Assembly: GCA_943371025.1 (NCBI GenBank)
Contig: CALRTC020000001.1
Span: 62,001-126,000, forward strand
Length of the DNA: 64,000 nucleotides
Direction: 5' to 3'
Source of the DNA: Niveispirillum sp943371025
Lineage (GTDB): Bacteria > Pseudomonadota > Alphaproteobacteria > Azospirillales > Azospirillaceae
Part shown: piece by piece, positions 17,747-26,781 of the stretch
How positions within the stretch are numbered: position 1 is the stretch's first letter
Layout: each line of letters begins with the position of its first letter
The notes under the pieces: model-generated
What the model was told of the DNA's origin: nothing
The model's input: the letters and a program-made list of their open reading frames with translations, nothing else
Database searches by the model: none
Translations under genes and position numbers: made by a program

Positions 17747-18472
17747 CTAGCGCGAAATCTGTTCCAGAAAGCTTTCATCGTGGAGGATCAGATAGCCGTT
17801 GCGATAGCTGATCGCGCCGGAGTTCTGGAAGCTGCGCAGTGTCTTGTTCACGATCTCGCGTGAGACGCCCAGCATATTGGCCAGATCCTCCTGGCTGATG
17901 AAGGTGGCGATGCGCGTGCCGGCTTCCGACGACCGCCCGTAATTCTGCGCCAGCATCAGAATGCGTTTAGCCAACCGGCGCGTGACGTTGAGAAATACCG
18001 TGTCCTCGATGATGGCGCTGGTCCAGCGCACACGTTCGCAAAGCACGGACATCAGCCGGATGCACAAATCCCCCCGTTGTTCCAGGAAGGGCAGGAAATC
18101 GCGCCGGTCAATACGCAGCAGGTCGGTCGGCTCCTGTGCGACGACCGTAGCCGTGCGCTCCCCGCCGTCCAGCATGGCGATTTCGCCGAAGACGGAGCCG
18201 CTGTCCAGGATGTTCAGCAGCATGACCTTGGCATCCTGCGATTCGGTCTGCACCGCGACCCGTCCCCGCAGGATGACATACAGGCTGTCACCCGGATCGC
18301 CTTTGGTGAAGATGCGCTCTTCCGCCACCGCCTTGCGGTGGCGCGCCATCCCCATCACCGCATCCATCTCTGCATCGTTCAACACGCCAAACAGGCTGTT
18401 GCGCCGAAGCAGGCCGAGATCGACGGCTGGTGGCAAAACACCCCCTCCCATCATCCCCGTCGAAGCGACCAT
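17747..18472 (-). CDS. Crp/Fnr-family transcription regulator with cyclic-nucleotide site
   Basis: The 241-residue protein has an N-terminal cNMP-binding barrel with the phosphate-binding cassette FGEIAMLDGGERTATV (Gly-Glu and Arg-Thr as in cAMP-binding Crp). The C-terminal winged helix has the recognition helix GVSREIVNKTLR. Arg and Glu match Crp residues 180 and 181, which read TGTGA; Lys replaces Arg185. No Fnr cysteine cluster is present. It lies 48 bases downstream of tfuA on the same strand. A perfect TGTGA-N6-TCACA site lies upstream of the RiPP precursor gene, so it is a candidate regulator of that locus. Confidence 0.87.
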   Translation of the reverse strand: MVASTGMMGGGVLPPAVDLGLLRRNSLFGVLNDAEMDAVMGMARHRKAVAEERIFTKGDPGDSLYVILRGRVAVQTESQDAKVMLLNILDSGSVFGEIAMLDGGERTATVVAQEPTDLLRIDRRDFLPFLEQRGDLCIRLMSVLCERVRWTSAIIEDTVFLNVTRRLAKRILMLAQNYGRSSEAGTRIATFISQEDLANMLGVSREIVNKTLRSFQNSGAISYRNGYLILHDESFLEQISR

Positions 18473-18520
18473 CGCCGACAGCGGGATGAAAGGATTGATG
18501 GTGACAATAAAAAATGCAAG

Positions 18521-19267
18521 TCAAACGAGCATCGGCATGACCGGACGGGCAACGCGTTCCCACATGGTGGTGTGCTCGAAGGCGAAGCTGGGACGGACGC
18601 TGAGCGTGCCCGCCGCGGCCTTGGTCCGCAGCGTGGTCAGCAGCAGAAGCGCATCCTCCCGCTTCTGATCGGCACGGCCCATCGGCAACCACTCCCGGAA
18701 GGCGCAGAGCTCAGCCCGATCAGCACCTTCCTCCTCCGCCTCCCGCAGGACGCGGCCATAGTTGCGCTCCCGGTAGGGCAGGTCCTTGGCAAGGTCCTGG
18801 AGAAGATTGCGCGTCGTGCCGGACAGAATGTTCTGGGCAAAGGCATCCGACAAGGTGCGGCGGATATTGACCATGGCTTCCGACAGAACGGGATAGCCCA
18901 GTTCGGCGGGCCCATGGGTTACCGCCACTTCATCATCATCCTCCAGCCGGCCGTCGGCGAAAGCGTCGAAGATGGCTCCCACCCCTTCCATGCCGAACGC
19001 ATGCAGCTCCGCGGCCCGCAGCGCCCCCATGCTGGCCGCCCCCAGCACCGGAATCCCGCGCGACAGGGCAAACAGGATCTCCTTATGCCAGACGGCGGGC
19101 ATATTCTCGAAGTAACCGTCAATGATGGCAATGGCTGCCGGGCGGTCCGCCACGGCGCGCAGCACGTCACCTTGCGCCACGGGCGGCCGGAAATCGGCGG
19201 ACAGCGCGCGGCGGGCTTCACTGACGGGCAGGGAGGGACCCAGGAAGACGATGACGGGACTGCTCAT
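18521..19267 (-). CDS. tfuA: TfuA-like RiPP maturation protein
   Basis: The 248-residue protein has the TfuA core signature: VFLGPSLPVSEAR, IIDGYFE, LGAASMGALRAAEL, FGMEGVGAIFDAF and DDDEVAVTHG. TfuA proteins work with YcaO enzymes; in thioamide systems they are thought to supply sulfur or to aid backbone thioamidation. The start at 19267 follows a GAGG site and begins the conserved part. It lies 38 bases after ycaO on the same strand, so the two form one operon with the precursor peptide gene. Confidence 0.88.
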   Translation of the reverse strand: MSSPVIVFLGPSLPVSEARRALSADFRPPVAQGDVLRAVADRPAAIAIIDGYFENMPAVWHKEILFALSRGIPVLGAASMGALRAAELHAFGMEGVGAIFDAFADGRLEDDDEVAVTHGPAELGYPVLSEAMVNIRRTLSDAFAQNILSGTTRNLLQDLAKDLPYRERNYGRVLREAEEEGADRAELCAFREWLPMGRADQKREDALLLLTTLRTKAAAGTLSVRPSFAFEHTTMWERVARPVMPMLV

Positions 19268-19305
19268 GGCCGGGACCTCGGAAAAGGAGGGAATTGGATG
19301 GCGGC

Positions 19306-20541
19306 TCAAAGGCCGGCCACGCGGCGGGCACGGGCGCCCAGGCAATAATTCGGCATGGTGTCGATGCCCTCCAGACCGGGCACCACGACGCGAACCACCG
19401 GGATGCCGATTTCGGCACGGGTCAGGTCGACGACGATGATGTCCTCCACCCCGACCCTGGCCAGCCGGCTGCGCATTTCCTCCAGGTCACCACGCAGGGA
19501 CTGCCCCTGCCAGCCGGCGACACTGTTGAAATCGCGGACGGTGGCGCCCAGGCGCAGACGCTTCAGCCACAGCGCCTGCTGCTCCTCCGCCAGGAAGTGG
19601 TCATACTCCTCGCGGCGCATATCGTCGCGCGCGCCGGAAATGAAGGTCAGGCGGCTCTGCGCTGCCTCCGTCAGGGCGCGGGAAAGGGCAATCTCCGGCA
19701 CCAGATGGGTGCCGTAACCGGCGGCGGGCCGGACGGTCACACCCGGACCGCCATTGGCCTGGACGATGCGGGCCATGAAGGTGGGGATGCCGGTATCGGC
19801 AGTCTGGTCCCAGACACCAACGGCGACACCGGCACGGGCGAACTGTGCCAGCAGCTGGCGGCAGGTCGGATCGGCCACCGTTTCCAGATCAAGGCGCGTC
19901 TCTTCCTGGGCCTCCTCAGGCAGCAGGTTCCACAAGGTGCGGGCATCCCGCTCCACCACCTCGCTCAGACCATGGACAACGGCTTCCACCCAGTGGTTGC
20001 CCGACGCCAGACCGTTGGACGTGGCCTGGAAACAGCCATGGCCCGTCGGCAGCGGCAGGGTATAGTTGGTATGGACCATCTCATAGGGGATCCAAAGGCT
20101 GTCCCCATCCTTGAGATTGGTTCCCTCCGCCCACAGAAGCTGGTGATAGGGGCTATAGGCGCTGTCCATATGGCTGGGCAGCAATTCCGGATCGACGACG
20201 GGCAACGAATAGCGCAGGTCCTCGTAGGAGCCGATGCGCAGCGCCAGATGCGTGGCCCGTTCGGCGTGCCAGCTTTCGATTGATTCCATCACGGCCGACG
20301 CCTTGGCAGCGGCCAATGTCGGCCCCTTGCCCTGGGAAACGGCCAGGGCGCGGGAATTGGGACGGTTGACCATGACAACCGGAATGCCGATCGTATCCAG
20401 GCCGGTCACATTGGCGACGCGGGTAATGCCGAACAAGGGAAACAGAGGTTTGACACGCGCCAACGTTTCCTCCGCCGAGACCAACCGGCGCCACTGGCGC
20501 GTTTCGATAGTGTCCCAGTCGGCTGAACGAACCCGTTCCAT
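19306..20541 (-). CDS. ycaO: YcaO-domain peptide-backbone-modifying enzyme
   Basis: The 411-residue protein has the YcaO ATP-binding motifs AKASAVMESIESWHAE and ASGNHWVEAVVHGLSEVVER. YcaO enzymes use ATP to activate backbone amides, forming azolines, amidines or, with TfuA, thioamides. The C-terminus (NYCLGARARRVAGL) lacks the PxPxP tail of azoline-forming YcaOs. No dehydrogenase or separate E1-like partner is nearby. The start at 20541 follows AAAGGGAGCAGGGT; the longer reading to 20742 overlaps the precursor gene in another frame and is not used. It is the central enzyme of the RiPP locus. Confidence 0.9.
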   Translation of the reverse strand: MERVRSADWDTIETRQWRRLVSAEETLARVKPLFPLFGITRVANVTGLDTIGIPVVMVNRPNSRALAVSQGKGPTLAAAKASAVMESIESWHAERATHLALRIGSYEDLRYSLPVVDPELLPSHMDSAYSPYHQLLWAEGTNLKDGDSLWIPYEMVHTNYTLPLPTGHGCFQATSNGLASGNHWVEAVVHGLSEVVERDARTLWNLLPEEAQEETRLDLETVADPTCRQLLAQFARAGVAVGVWDQTADTGIPTFMARIVQANGGPGVTVRPAAGYGTHLVPEIALSRALTEAAQSRLTFISGARDDMRREEYDHFLAEEQQALWLKRLRLGATVRDFNSVAGWQGQSLRGDLEEMRSRLARVGVEDIIVVDLTRAEIGIPVVRVVVPGLEGIDTMPNYCLGARARRVAGL

Positions 20542-20626
20542 ACCCTGCTCCCTTTGTCCGAACTTACCTTCAAGCCGTCCGATCGGCTGCACCCATGCAG
20601 AAGGGGCGCAACAGCGATCAAACCCC

Positions 20627-20806
20627 TTAAACGGTCGCGGTGTAGTACTCGGCACTGGCACCATAATATTCGGCGCTCGCACCGGCTTCGGCCGGGGCCC
20701 GCACGGCGACACGGGCGCGGGAGTTGGACTGACCTTCTTCATTCACCACAACGGCACCGTTGGTGGAAACGCGATAGAGACGGCCATCAGCACCACGGAT
20801 CAGCAT
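20627..20806 (-). CDS. RiPP precursor peptide with two GASAEYY repeats
   Basis: The frame encodes 59 residues and follows a strong GGAGG site seven bases before its ATG. The leader-like N-terminus (MLIRGADGRLYRVSTNG) is followed by a basic linker. The C-terminus holds GASAEYY at residues 42-48 and again at 49-55, then TATV. The two repeats use different codons (GCG AGC GCC GAA TAT TAT against GCC AGT GCC GAG TAC TAC), so the peptide rather than the DNA is conserved. There is no cysteine. It lies 85 bases upstream of ycaO on the same strand. I read it as the substrate of YcaO/TfuA. Confidence 0.8.
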   Translation of the reverse strand: MLIRGADGRLYRVSTNGAVVVNEEGQSNSRARVAVRAPAEAGASAEYYGASAEYYTATV

Positions 20807-20896
20807 ATTCTTGCCTCCACAAGGGGTTTCATCTGTACCGGAAGCGACGCATCGCCCTTCCGACCGCGACGGTAATGCGGTCCATTCATTTTGAAG

Positions 20897-20912
20897 TGTG
20901 AAGTGCTTCACA
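20897..20912. promoter_or_regulatory. Consensus CRP-type operator
   Basis: TGTGAAGTGCTTCACA is a perfect 7-2-7 inverted repeat and exactly fits TGTGA-N6-TCACA. It lies 90 bases upstream of the precursor ATG and 115 bases upstream of the divergent ribbon-helix-helix gene, so it could act on either promoter. A Crp-family gene whose recognition helix suits this half-site is 2.4 kb away in the same cluster. The rest of 20807-21027 is the shared promoter region. Confidence 0.7.
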
Positions 20913-21027
20913 GCATTGTATGCAGCACCCGGGCTATCTTCCTGACGAGAAGGGCGCAGGGCCGGATCACGGGTCGCACCGGGAAACAGCAACGCCCTCT
21001 TAAAAGGCTGAACACGCGAGGTCGGCA

Positions 21028-21366
21028 ATGAATGCTCCGCAAGCCCGCACCGATATTCCGGTTTACGAACCCCACGACCTTGAGGTCGACGGGCAGTTGA
21101 TCAGCCATAATGTCTGGGTCGACGGGCATCGCACCAGCGTACGCCTGGAAGCCGTGATGTGGCAGGCCCTGCACGAGATCGCCGAACGCGAAAGCCTGTC
21201 GATCCATCAGGTGATCACGATCGTCTCCCGTCGTCAGCATCAGAACGCTTCGCTGACGGCGACGATCCGGGCTTTCCTGGTTGCCTATTACCGCGCCGTC
21301 TCCAAGGGTGTTTCCACGCTCTTGCTGCGGGAACTGTCGGAATTGCCGTTGGACATGAAGTTCTGA
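21028..21366 (+). CDS. Ribbon-helix-helix domain protein
   Basis: The 112-residue protein matches the RHH_4 pattern: NVWVDGHRTSVRLEAVMWQA, then LHEIAERESLSIHQVITIVS. This is the DNA-binding strand followed by two helices. GAGGTCGGCA precedes the ATG. It is divergent from the RiPP precursor gene across a 221-base promoter region, so it may be a local repressor or an unrelated housekeeping regulator. Confidence 0.78.
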   Translation: MNAPQARTDIPVYEPHDLEVDGQLISHNVWVDGHRTSVRLEAVMWQALHEIAERESLSIHQVITIVSRRQHQNASLTATIRAFLVAYYRAVSKGVSTLLLRELSELPLDMKF

Positions 21367-21388
21367 CGTCCGGGCCTGGGGCGCCATG

Positions 21389-21428
21389 GCTGAGCCGCAC
21401 ATGGGCCAGCCGGCAAGCCCGGCTCAGC
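21389..21428. terminator. Inverted repeat between converging genes
   Basis: A nine-base stem (GCTGAGCCG with CGGCTCAGC) with a 22-base loop lies just after the RHH gene and before the end of the convergent cyclase gene. It lacks a clear T-run on either side. Nothing else is visible in 21367-21563. Confidence 0.4.
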
Positions 21429-21563
21429 GTCTCTTGGGATCGGGTTGGTCCTTCGGCACGCGCGATATGGTCCGATGCCTTTGGCGTCCGGTGCTTGTCG
21501 CGGCTGATGCTTGGCCGACCGGAAAGCCAGGCGGGCGAAGAGCTTCCCGGATTCCGCGTCGTG

Positions 21564-24506
21564 TCACGCCAAGTCGAAGATGCGCGGCAACGGTGCGTGC
21601 TGGTCCGCCATCTGGGAAAGGTCGGCCGGCGACGGCAATTGCCCTGCCAGCAATCCATAGCCCCGTTCCTGAGCCAGTTGCGTCAGGCGTTCCAGTTTCA
21701 GCTGGGCGCTGGCGACCTTGTTCAGGATGGCCAGACCCAGCGTCTGGTAATATTTCGCCCAGGCACCATGAAGCAACGCACCCCGTGCGTCGGCCATGCG
21801 GATTGCGCGCTCGATCTCCGCCATCCCGTCATCTGCCCGCCCCATATTGACCAGGGCATAGCCCCGCCGCGACAAGCTGAGCGTATCCAGCAAGGTCGAG
21901 CCGGTCGACCGCGACAGGGCAAGACTTTCTGAACAATGGGCCAGCGCCTCTCCGAACCGTCCCTGACGGATCAGGATTTCGCCGGCGTCGGTTCTGGCCA
22001 GGATGCGGTTGAACGGATGCGTCGTGCCGTCGGCACACCGGATCGCCTTTCGTACCTGAGTTTCCGCTTCCTGGTGGCGCCCCAGATAGGACAAGCAGCG
22101 GGCACGCCGGCTGGCAATCACGGTCGGCACATCCAGGGTCAGGAAACGGGCGGGCATCTGGCTCGTCGCGCGCATCCGGTCGGCGCGATCCAACAGGTCC
22201 AGCGCCTGGCCGACATCGCCGTAATCGAAACGGCAGCCCGCCGCGATGACCAGCAGATCGGGATGGGCCTTGTCCATGCCGCCTGCGTGCGATATCGCAA
22301 TTTCTGCAAGTTCGACCGCACGCTCCAGCTGCCCGAACACCCATTCGGCATTGACCTGCTGGGCTAGTCCCGCCAGAGCGCGATCCTGGTCCCCTGCCGC
22401 ATGGGCAAGCTTGACCGCCCGGTCAAGTTCGGCAACAGCCCGATCCCCCTGCCCCGACGGCATCGCGGCCCGCGCCAGCAGAAGACGAAGATCAATGGCC
22501 GCAACCTTGACCACGTCATTGGCCGGCAATTTGTCATTGGCCTCTACGGCGATGCCGAACAGGGACACAGCTTCCGCCGCCTGCGACCGATGCAGCGCCT
22601 CGCATCCTGCCTCACGTCCGGAACGGACGGCCAGATTCCACAATTGCCCCAGCGACGCATGGCGGGCCTGTGCGCCCAGGCGGCCGGGCAGCGGCAGAAA
22701 GTCCGGCTCATCCAGCAGCATGGCGACACGCCCATGCTGCTCCTGTCGATCACGCCGGGTGATGCCGGCATAGACCGCCTCATGCAGCAGCGCGTGGTTG
22801 AAGCTGTATTCCAACCGCGGCAGCAGACGCGTCTCCTCAAGGAAACCGCCGTCCAGCAGTTCCTGGCGGCACCGCGCCAGCAATTCCTTTCCGGCCATGG
22901 CCGACAGCAGGCTGGCATCAAAGGTCGGCCCGACAATGGCCGCGATGCGCAACAGCGATCGCGCCTCCTCACCCAGCAGATCGGTCCGCGCGATCAGCAA
23001 GGCCTGTACCGATTCCGGCAGGCTGTGGCGGCTGTTGGATCCGGCGCGCATGGCCCCGACCGGACCCGTCAAGCTGTCATTGGCGATCAGCACGCGGACA
23101 CATTCGATCAGGAAAAACGGATTGCCGGCCGCCCGCAGGATCAGGTCGGTCTTCAGCCCGTCCAGGGTCGGCGCGTCGCCCAGCCACAGATCCAGCAGAT
23201 GATGCATGTCCTGCCGGTGCAGCGGCGGCAGCTGATGGTGGGTCAGGCCCGGATGACCCGCCAGCCCGGCCGGCAACCCGTCATTGCGGCTGGTGATGAA
23301 CAAGGCCACGGGCACCTGCCGCGGCAGATCCAGCAGCCCCTGAAGCACGGAGAGGACAACGGGGTCAGCCCATTGCACATCCTCCACCAGCATGGCCAGG
23401 GGACGGTGCGATGCCACGGTACGGACCAGGGCCATGACGGCCGCTGTCGCCTGACCGACGGTGGTACCGGTCGCCCGTTCCCCTCCCTTCAGATCACAGG
23501 TCTTGCACGGGTGCAGGATATGGGAAAGTGCGTCCGCCTCTTCCGTTGCTGCACCGGCAGCGCGCAGCAGGGCCTTGGTGCCGTCCATCGTGCCAGGCAG
23601 GGGCCGGTCCAGCAGTTCCACCACCAGTTCCTGCAAGGGACCAGGAGCCCCGACCGGTTGCATGACGGGAATCTGCCATTCCAGGATGCGCACATGCTTC
23701 AGGCGCAGCTGATCCCCGACCGCCGACAGCAGGCGCGTCTTGCCCAGGCCGGGCTCGGCACTGACCAGATGCGCGTGATCATGGCCCGGACCATCGACAA
23801 CAGCGCCAAGCTTTTCCACCAGCATGGTGCGGATGGCGTCCCGGCCAACCATGGGCAGCTGGTCATCACCCTGCCGGCGGCGACGGCGCACACCCAACAG
23901 TTCGTGCGATATCAGCCTGTCACCGGTGGCGACGCACAATTCCTCCGCCGGTCGGATATCGATCCATTCCAGCGCCAGCATGGCCGTACTGTCGGCCAGC
24001 CGCACACCGTTTGGCCGGGCCACCTGCTGCTGTTTGGCTGCCAGATGGACGGCGGCCCCGATGGCGGGATTATGCGCCTGCGTCACATCGCGGCCACGAT
24101 CCCACAGCACCTCGCCCGAACAGAGCCCGATACGGACGGCGTGGTTGCCCCGGGCCACTTCGCGCACAATGGCATCGGCAGCGAAACAAGCGCGGACCGC
24201 ATGGTTTTCTTGGGAAACAGGTGCGCCGAACACGGCGTAGATACCGTCCCCCAGCGTCTGGCAGATCGTACCACCGAACCGCAGCACATGGCGGTTCATG
24301 ATGTCGATCAGGCCGGAAAGCTGGTCATAGGCGTCTTCCGGGTCCTGCGGAATCACCATCTGGGTGGAATTGACGATGTCGCAGAACAGAACGGTGATGG
24401 TACGGCGGTCCTTGTGGCGCCCGATCATGCCGGTCACGCCTCGCCCCATGACGGCGGTCAAGCCGTCATGCGCCAAACTGCCGCCCAGACCTCCCGCCAT
24501 CGACAT
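21564..24506 (-). CDS. Class III nucleotide cyclase + ATPase + TPR signalling protein (980 aa)
   Basis: Residues 30-190 form a class III cyclase domain: TVLFCDIVNST and GGTICQTLGDGIYAVFG carry the metal-binding aspartates, and VRIGLCSGEV follows. Residues 240-560 are an AAA_16/STAND ATPase, with Walker A AEPGLGKTR and Walker B LAMLVEDVQWAD. The last 400 residues are TPR-like helical repeats, including FNRILARTDAGEILIRQGRF. This layout is known in adenylate/guanylate cyclases with an unknown sensor input. It may make the nucleotide read by the Crp-like protein at 17747. The cyclase product (cAMP or cGMP) cannot be told with certainty. A long hydrophilic C-terminus and no membrane span place it in the cytosol. 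Confidence 0.85.
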   Translation of the reverse strand: MSMAGGLGGSLAHDGLTAVMGRGVTGMIGRHKDRRTITVLFCDIVNSTQMVIPQDPEDAYDQLSGLIDIMNRHVLRFGGTICQTLGDGIYAVFGAPVSQENHAVRACFAADAIVREVARGNHAVRIGLCSGEVLWDRGRDVTQAHNPAIGAAVHLAAKQQQVARPNGVRLADSTAMLALEWIDIRPAEELCVATGDRLISHELLGVRRRRRQGDDQLPMVGRDAIRTMLVEKLGAVVDGPGHDHAHLVSAEPGLGKTRLLSAVGDQLRLKHVRILEWQIPVMQPVGAPGPLQELVVELLDRPLPGTMDGTKALLRAAGAATEEADALSHILHPCKTCDLKGGERATGTTVGQATAAVMALVRTVASHRPLAMLVEDVQWADPVVLSVLQGLLDLPRQVPVALFITSRNDGLPAGLAGHPGLTHHQLPPLHRQDMHHLLDLWLGDAPTLDGLKTDLILRAAGNPFFLIECVRVLIANDSLTGPVGAMRAGSNSRHSLPESVQALLIARTDLLGEEARSLLRIAAIVGPTFDASLLSAMAGKELLARCRQELLDGGFLEETRLLPRLEYSFNHALLHEAVYAGITRRDRQEQHGRVAMLLDEPDFLPLPGRLGAQARHASLGQLWNLAVRSGREAGCEALHRSQAAEAVSLFGIAVEANDKLPANDVVKVAAIDLRLLLARAAMPSGQGDRAVAELDRAVKLAHAAGDQDRALAGLAQQVNAEWVFGQLERAVELAEIAISHAGGMDKAHPDLLVIAAGCRFDYGDVGQALDLLDRADRMRATSQMPARFLTLDVPTVIASRRARCLSYLGRHQEAETQVRKAIRCADGTTHPFNRILARTDAGEILIRQGRFGEALAHCSESLALSRSTGSTLLDTLSLSRRGYALVNMGRADDGMAEIERAIRMADARGALLHGAWAKYYQTLGLAILNKVASAQLKLERLTQLAQERGYGLLAGQLPSPADLSQMADQHAPLPRIFDLA

Positions 24507-24645
24507 TTCGCACGCCCGTCAAAGCCAACAACCATTCTGGAAGAGTTTTACAGCCGGCAGCAGCACTACTTTAGCGCTACGCTCTATTATGAGGTCATAC
24601 AATAGCACCACCACAGCGCCCTGCAAACAGCCCATGAATGCTGGA

Positions 24646-26649
24646 TCAGCCATGTGCGGTCAGAATCTGGCGAAAGTGCTGGATCACAGGCACCAATTTG
24701 TTGCTGTCGCTCCCCAGCGTCATGAAGGTCCGCATGGAGCCGAACCAGGGGCGGACCGCCGCACTCAGCGTCGACCAGTCGCCAGGGCCGCTGACCCGCC
24801 ACACCGGGGTGCCCAGCGCACCAGCCATCTCGCCGACGGCTGTCGGCGCGGTAATCACCAGATCCAGAGGCGCGATCAACGCCGCCAGCCCTTCCAGATC
24901 GTCCCGCAGGTCCAGGTCCGGCATGACATGCACCGGCTTGCCGGCCAGACGCGCCAGTTCCTGCACTTCGCCCGGTTCGGCCCCATATTGCAGGGATATG
25001 GGCACCAGGCCCGGCTGCGCCAGCAATACCGACCACTGGTTGATATCAAGATAATTGGCGCGGCGCCGATGCGTGATCAGACCCGACCGCCAGCAGACCC
25101 CGACCCGCAGCCCGGGTGGAAGCCCGGCAAGCCAGTCGACGGCCGCGGCCCGCCGCTGACGGTCGGGCACCAGATAGGGGCTGCCTGGGAAATCACCCGG
25201 CATCGGGCGCAGAATACGGCAGAGATCACCGGCCGGCACATGCCGGTCCGCCTGCGGCCGTTCAGGTTCCGCCGTGAGGGCGATCAGGCTGGTGGGGGCC
25301 GCACGCACGGCCGCCCTTGGAAAGCTGCGGGTGAACAACCCCACCAGGCGCGGATCGCATTCAATGGTCACCCGCCGTGCCCGGCCCATCACATCCTGGT
25401 ACAGGGTCGCGAACATCAGTTCATCACCCAGCCCCTGTTCGCGCCAGATCAGCAGATGATCATTCTGGATATCCTCTCCTGCCCAAACCGGTATGGCGAA
25501 GCGCCGGTCCGGCAAGGCCTCGCCGGCAGCAAAGCGCCAGGCATAATCCTCCCACCCGCCGGCCAGGTCGCCCGCCAACAACCGGCGCTGTGCCCGGGCG
25601 AGGTGTACGCGGGCCAGTCCCGGGTCCAGTTCCAGGGCCCGGTCGAATGCCGCCATGGCCCGCGCCTCGTCCTGCTGTGCCAGCCGGCAGAGGCCGAGAT
25701 TGCCCCAGATGTCGGCCAGCGACGGCTCCAGCGTCAGGGCCCGTGACAGCACCTTGTCCGCCTGCGGCAAGTCACCCTTCAATTCCAGCGCGCCACCCAG
25801 GTTGCACAGGCCCCGCACATTGTCCGGTTCCAGCCGCAACCCCTCCCGATAGGCGGAAATGGCGGCGTCCAGCTGATCCACCTCCTGCAAGGCGACGCCC
25901 AGGAAGATATGGGCCTCGGCACTGCCGGGAGCAGCGGTCACGGCTGCACGATGGACCGCCACCGCCTCACCCAGCTTTCCGCGTTCGACCAGGATGTTTC
26001 CCAGGTTGGACAAGGTCTCCGCATGGTCGGGACGCAGGGCCAGCGCCGCGCGGTAGGCCTCCTCCGCCGCCGCCAGCTCCCCCATCTGGCTCAGGGTCGA
26101 GCCCAGATTGTTCCAGGCCTGCGCATGGGTAGGGTCCTGGGCCAGAAGATCGCGGAAGGCGCCAACGGCCGCCGGCATTTCGCCCAGCGCCCGCAGGCTG
26201 TTGGCGAGATTGAACCGGATGCCGGCATGCTGGGGTCGCTGGACCAGCGCATGGCGGTATTCCTCCACCGCCTGACGATGGGCCCCCATGGCTGCCAGCG
26301 CATTTGCCAGATTATACCGGAACGGCCCGTGATCGGGTTTCAGCTTCAATGCCTGGCGGTGCGCGGTCACCGCCTTGGCCATCTCCCCCGTCGCCCGCAG
26401 CGCGCTTCCCAGGTTGTCATGGAAGTCCGCCACCGTCGGCTGACGGCGCACAGCGTCACGCAGCAGGCTTACCGCATCGGCCGGCTGGCCCAGCTGCAAA
26501 GTTGCCACGCCCAGCAGGTTCAGAAGCTGTGCATTACGCGGGTCACGCGCCAGAAGGGAGCGATAAGCCGCCGCCGCAGCAGCCACCTGCCCCGCCTGGT
26601 GAAGCCGGACAGCTTCCTCCGGCGTCAACGGCCTGGCATTTTCCCCCAT
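24646..26649 (-). CDS. TPR-glycosyltransferase 3 (667 aa)
   Basis: More than ten TPR units (for example YRAALALRPDHAETLSNLGN) precede a GT-like C-terminal half with WREQGLGDELMFATL and VGVCWRSG. It differs from its two paralogues at the key late motif: ITAPTAVGEMAGALG replaces the D-T-x-x-A-H-L-A-G pattern, so the usual His is missing. The start at 26649 (MGENARPL) follows AAAGGGGC; the longer reading to 26880 would run through the divergent flaF promoter. Its place beside flaF suggests a role in flagellin decoration, possibly with a different sugar or as a non-catalytic partner. Confidence 0.78.
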   Translation of the reverse strand: MGENARPLTPEEAVRLHQAGQVAAAAAAYRSLLARDPRNAQLLNLLGVATLQLGQPADAVSLLRDAVRRQPTVADFHDNLGSALRATGEMAKAVTAHRQALKLKPDHGPFRYNLANALAAMGAHRQAVEEYRHALVQRPQHAGIRFNLANSLRALGEMPAAVGAFRDLLAQDPTHAQAWNNLGSTLSQMGELAAAEEAYRAALALRPDHAETLSNLGNILVERGKLGEAVAVHRAAVTAAPGSAEAHIFLGVALQEVDQLDAAISAYREGLRLEPDNVRGLCNLGGALELKGDLPQADKVLSRALTLEPSLADIWGNLGLCRLAQQDEARAMAAFDRALELDPGLARVHLARAQRRLLAGDLAGGWEDYAWRFAAGEALPDRRFAIPVWAGEDIQNDHLLIWREQGLGDELMFATLYQDVMGRARRVTIECDPRLVGLFTRSFPRAAVRAAPTSLIALTAEPERPQADRHVPAGDLCRILRPMPGDFPGSPYLVPDRQRRAAAVDWLAGLPPGLRVGVCWRSGLITHRRRANYLDINQWSVLLAQPGLVPISLQYGAEPGEVQELARLAGKPVHVMPDLDLRDDLEGLAALIAPLDLVITAPTAVGEMAGALGTPVWRVSGPGDWSTLSAAVRPWFGSMRTFMTLGSDSNKLVPVIQHFRQILTAHG

Positions 26650-26781
26650 TGTTTCTGCCCCTTTACTATCCCGATGCGTCGGCGATCCCACGTCAGTGTA
26701 GGCCATTATCCTTGTTCGGCGTAGGCCGATGTGGAATAATGCCTCCCACGTCCCCACCGTTCTAAAGGCACGGCAAGCGTT

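Noticed and set aside
20807..21028. N-terminal extension of the RiPP precursor (frame open to 21028)
   Set aside because: The extension would cross the CRP-type operator and the promoter of the divergent gene, whereas the ATG at 20806 has a strong, well-spaced GGAGG.
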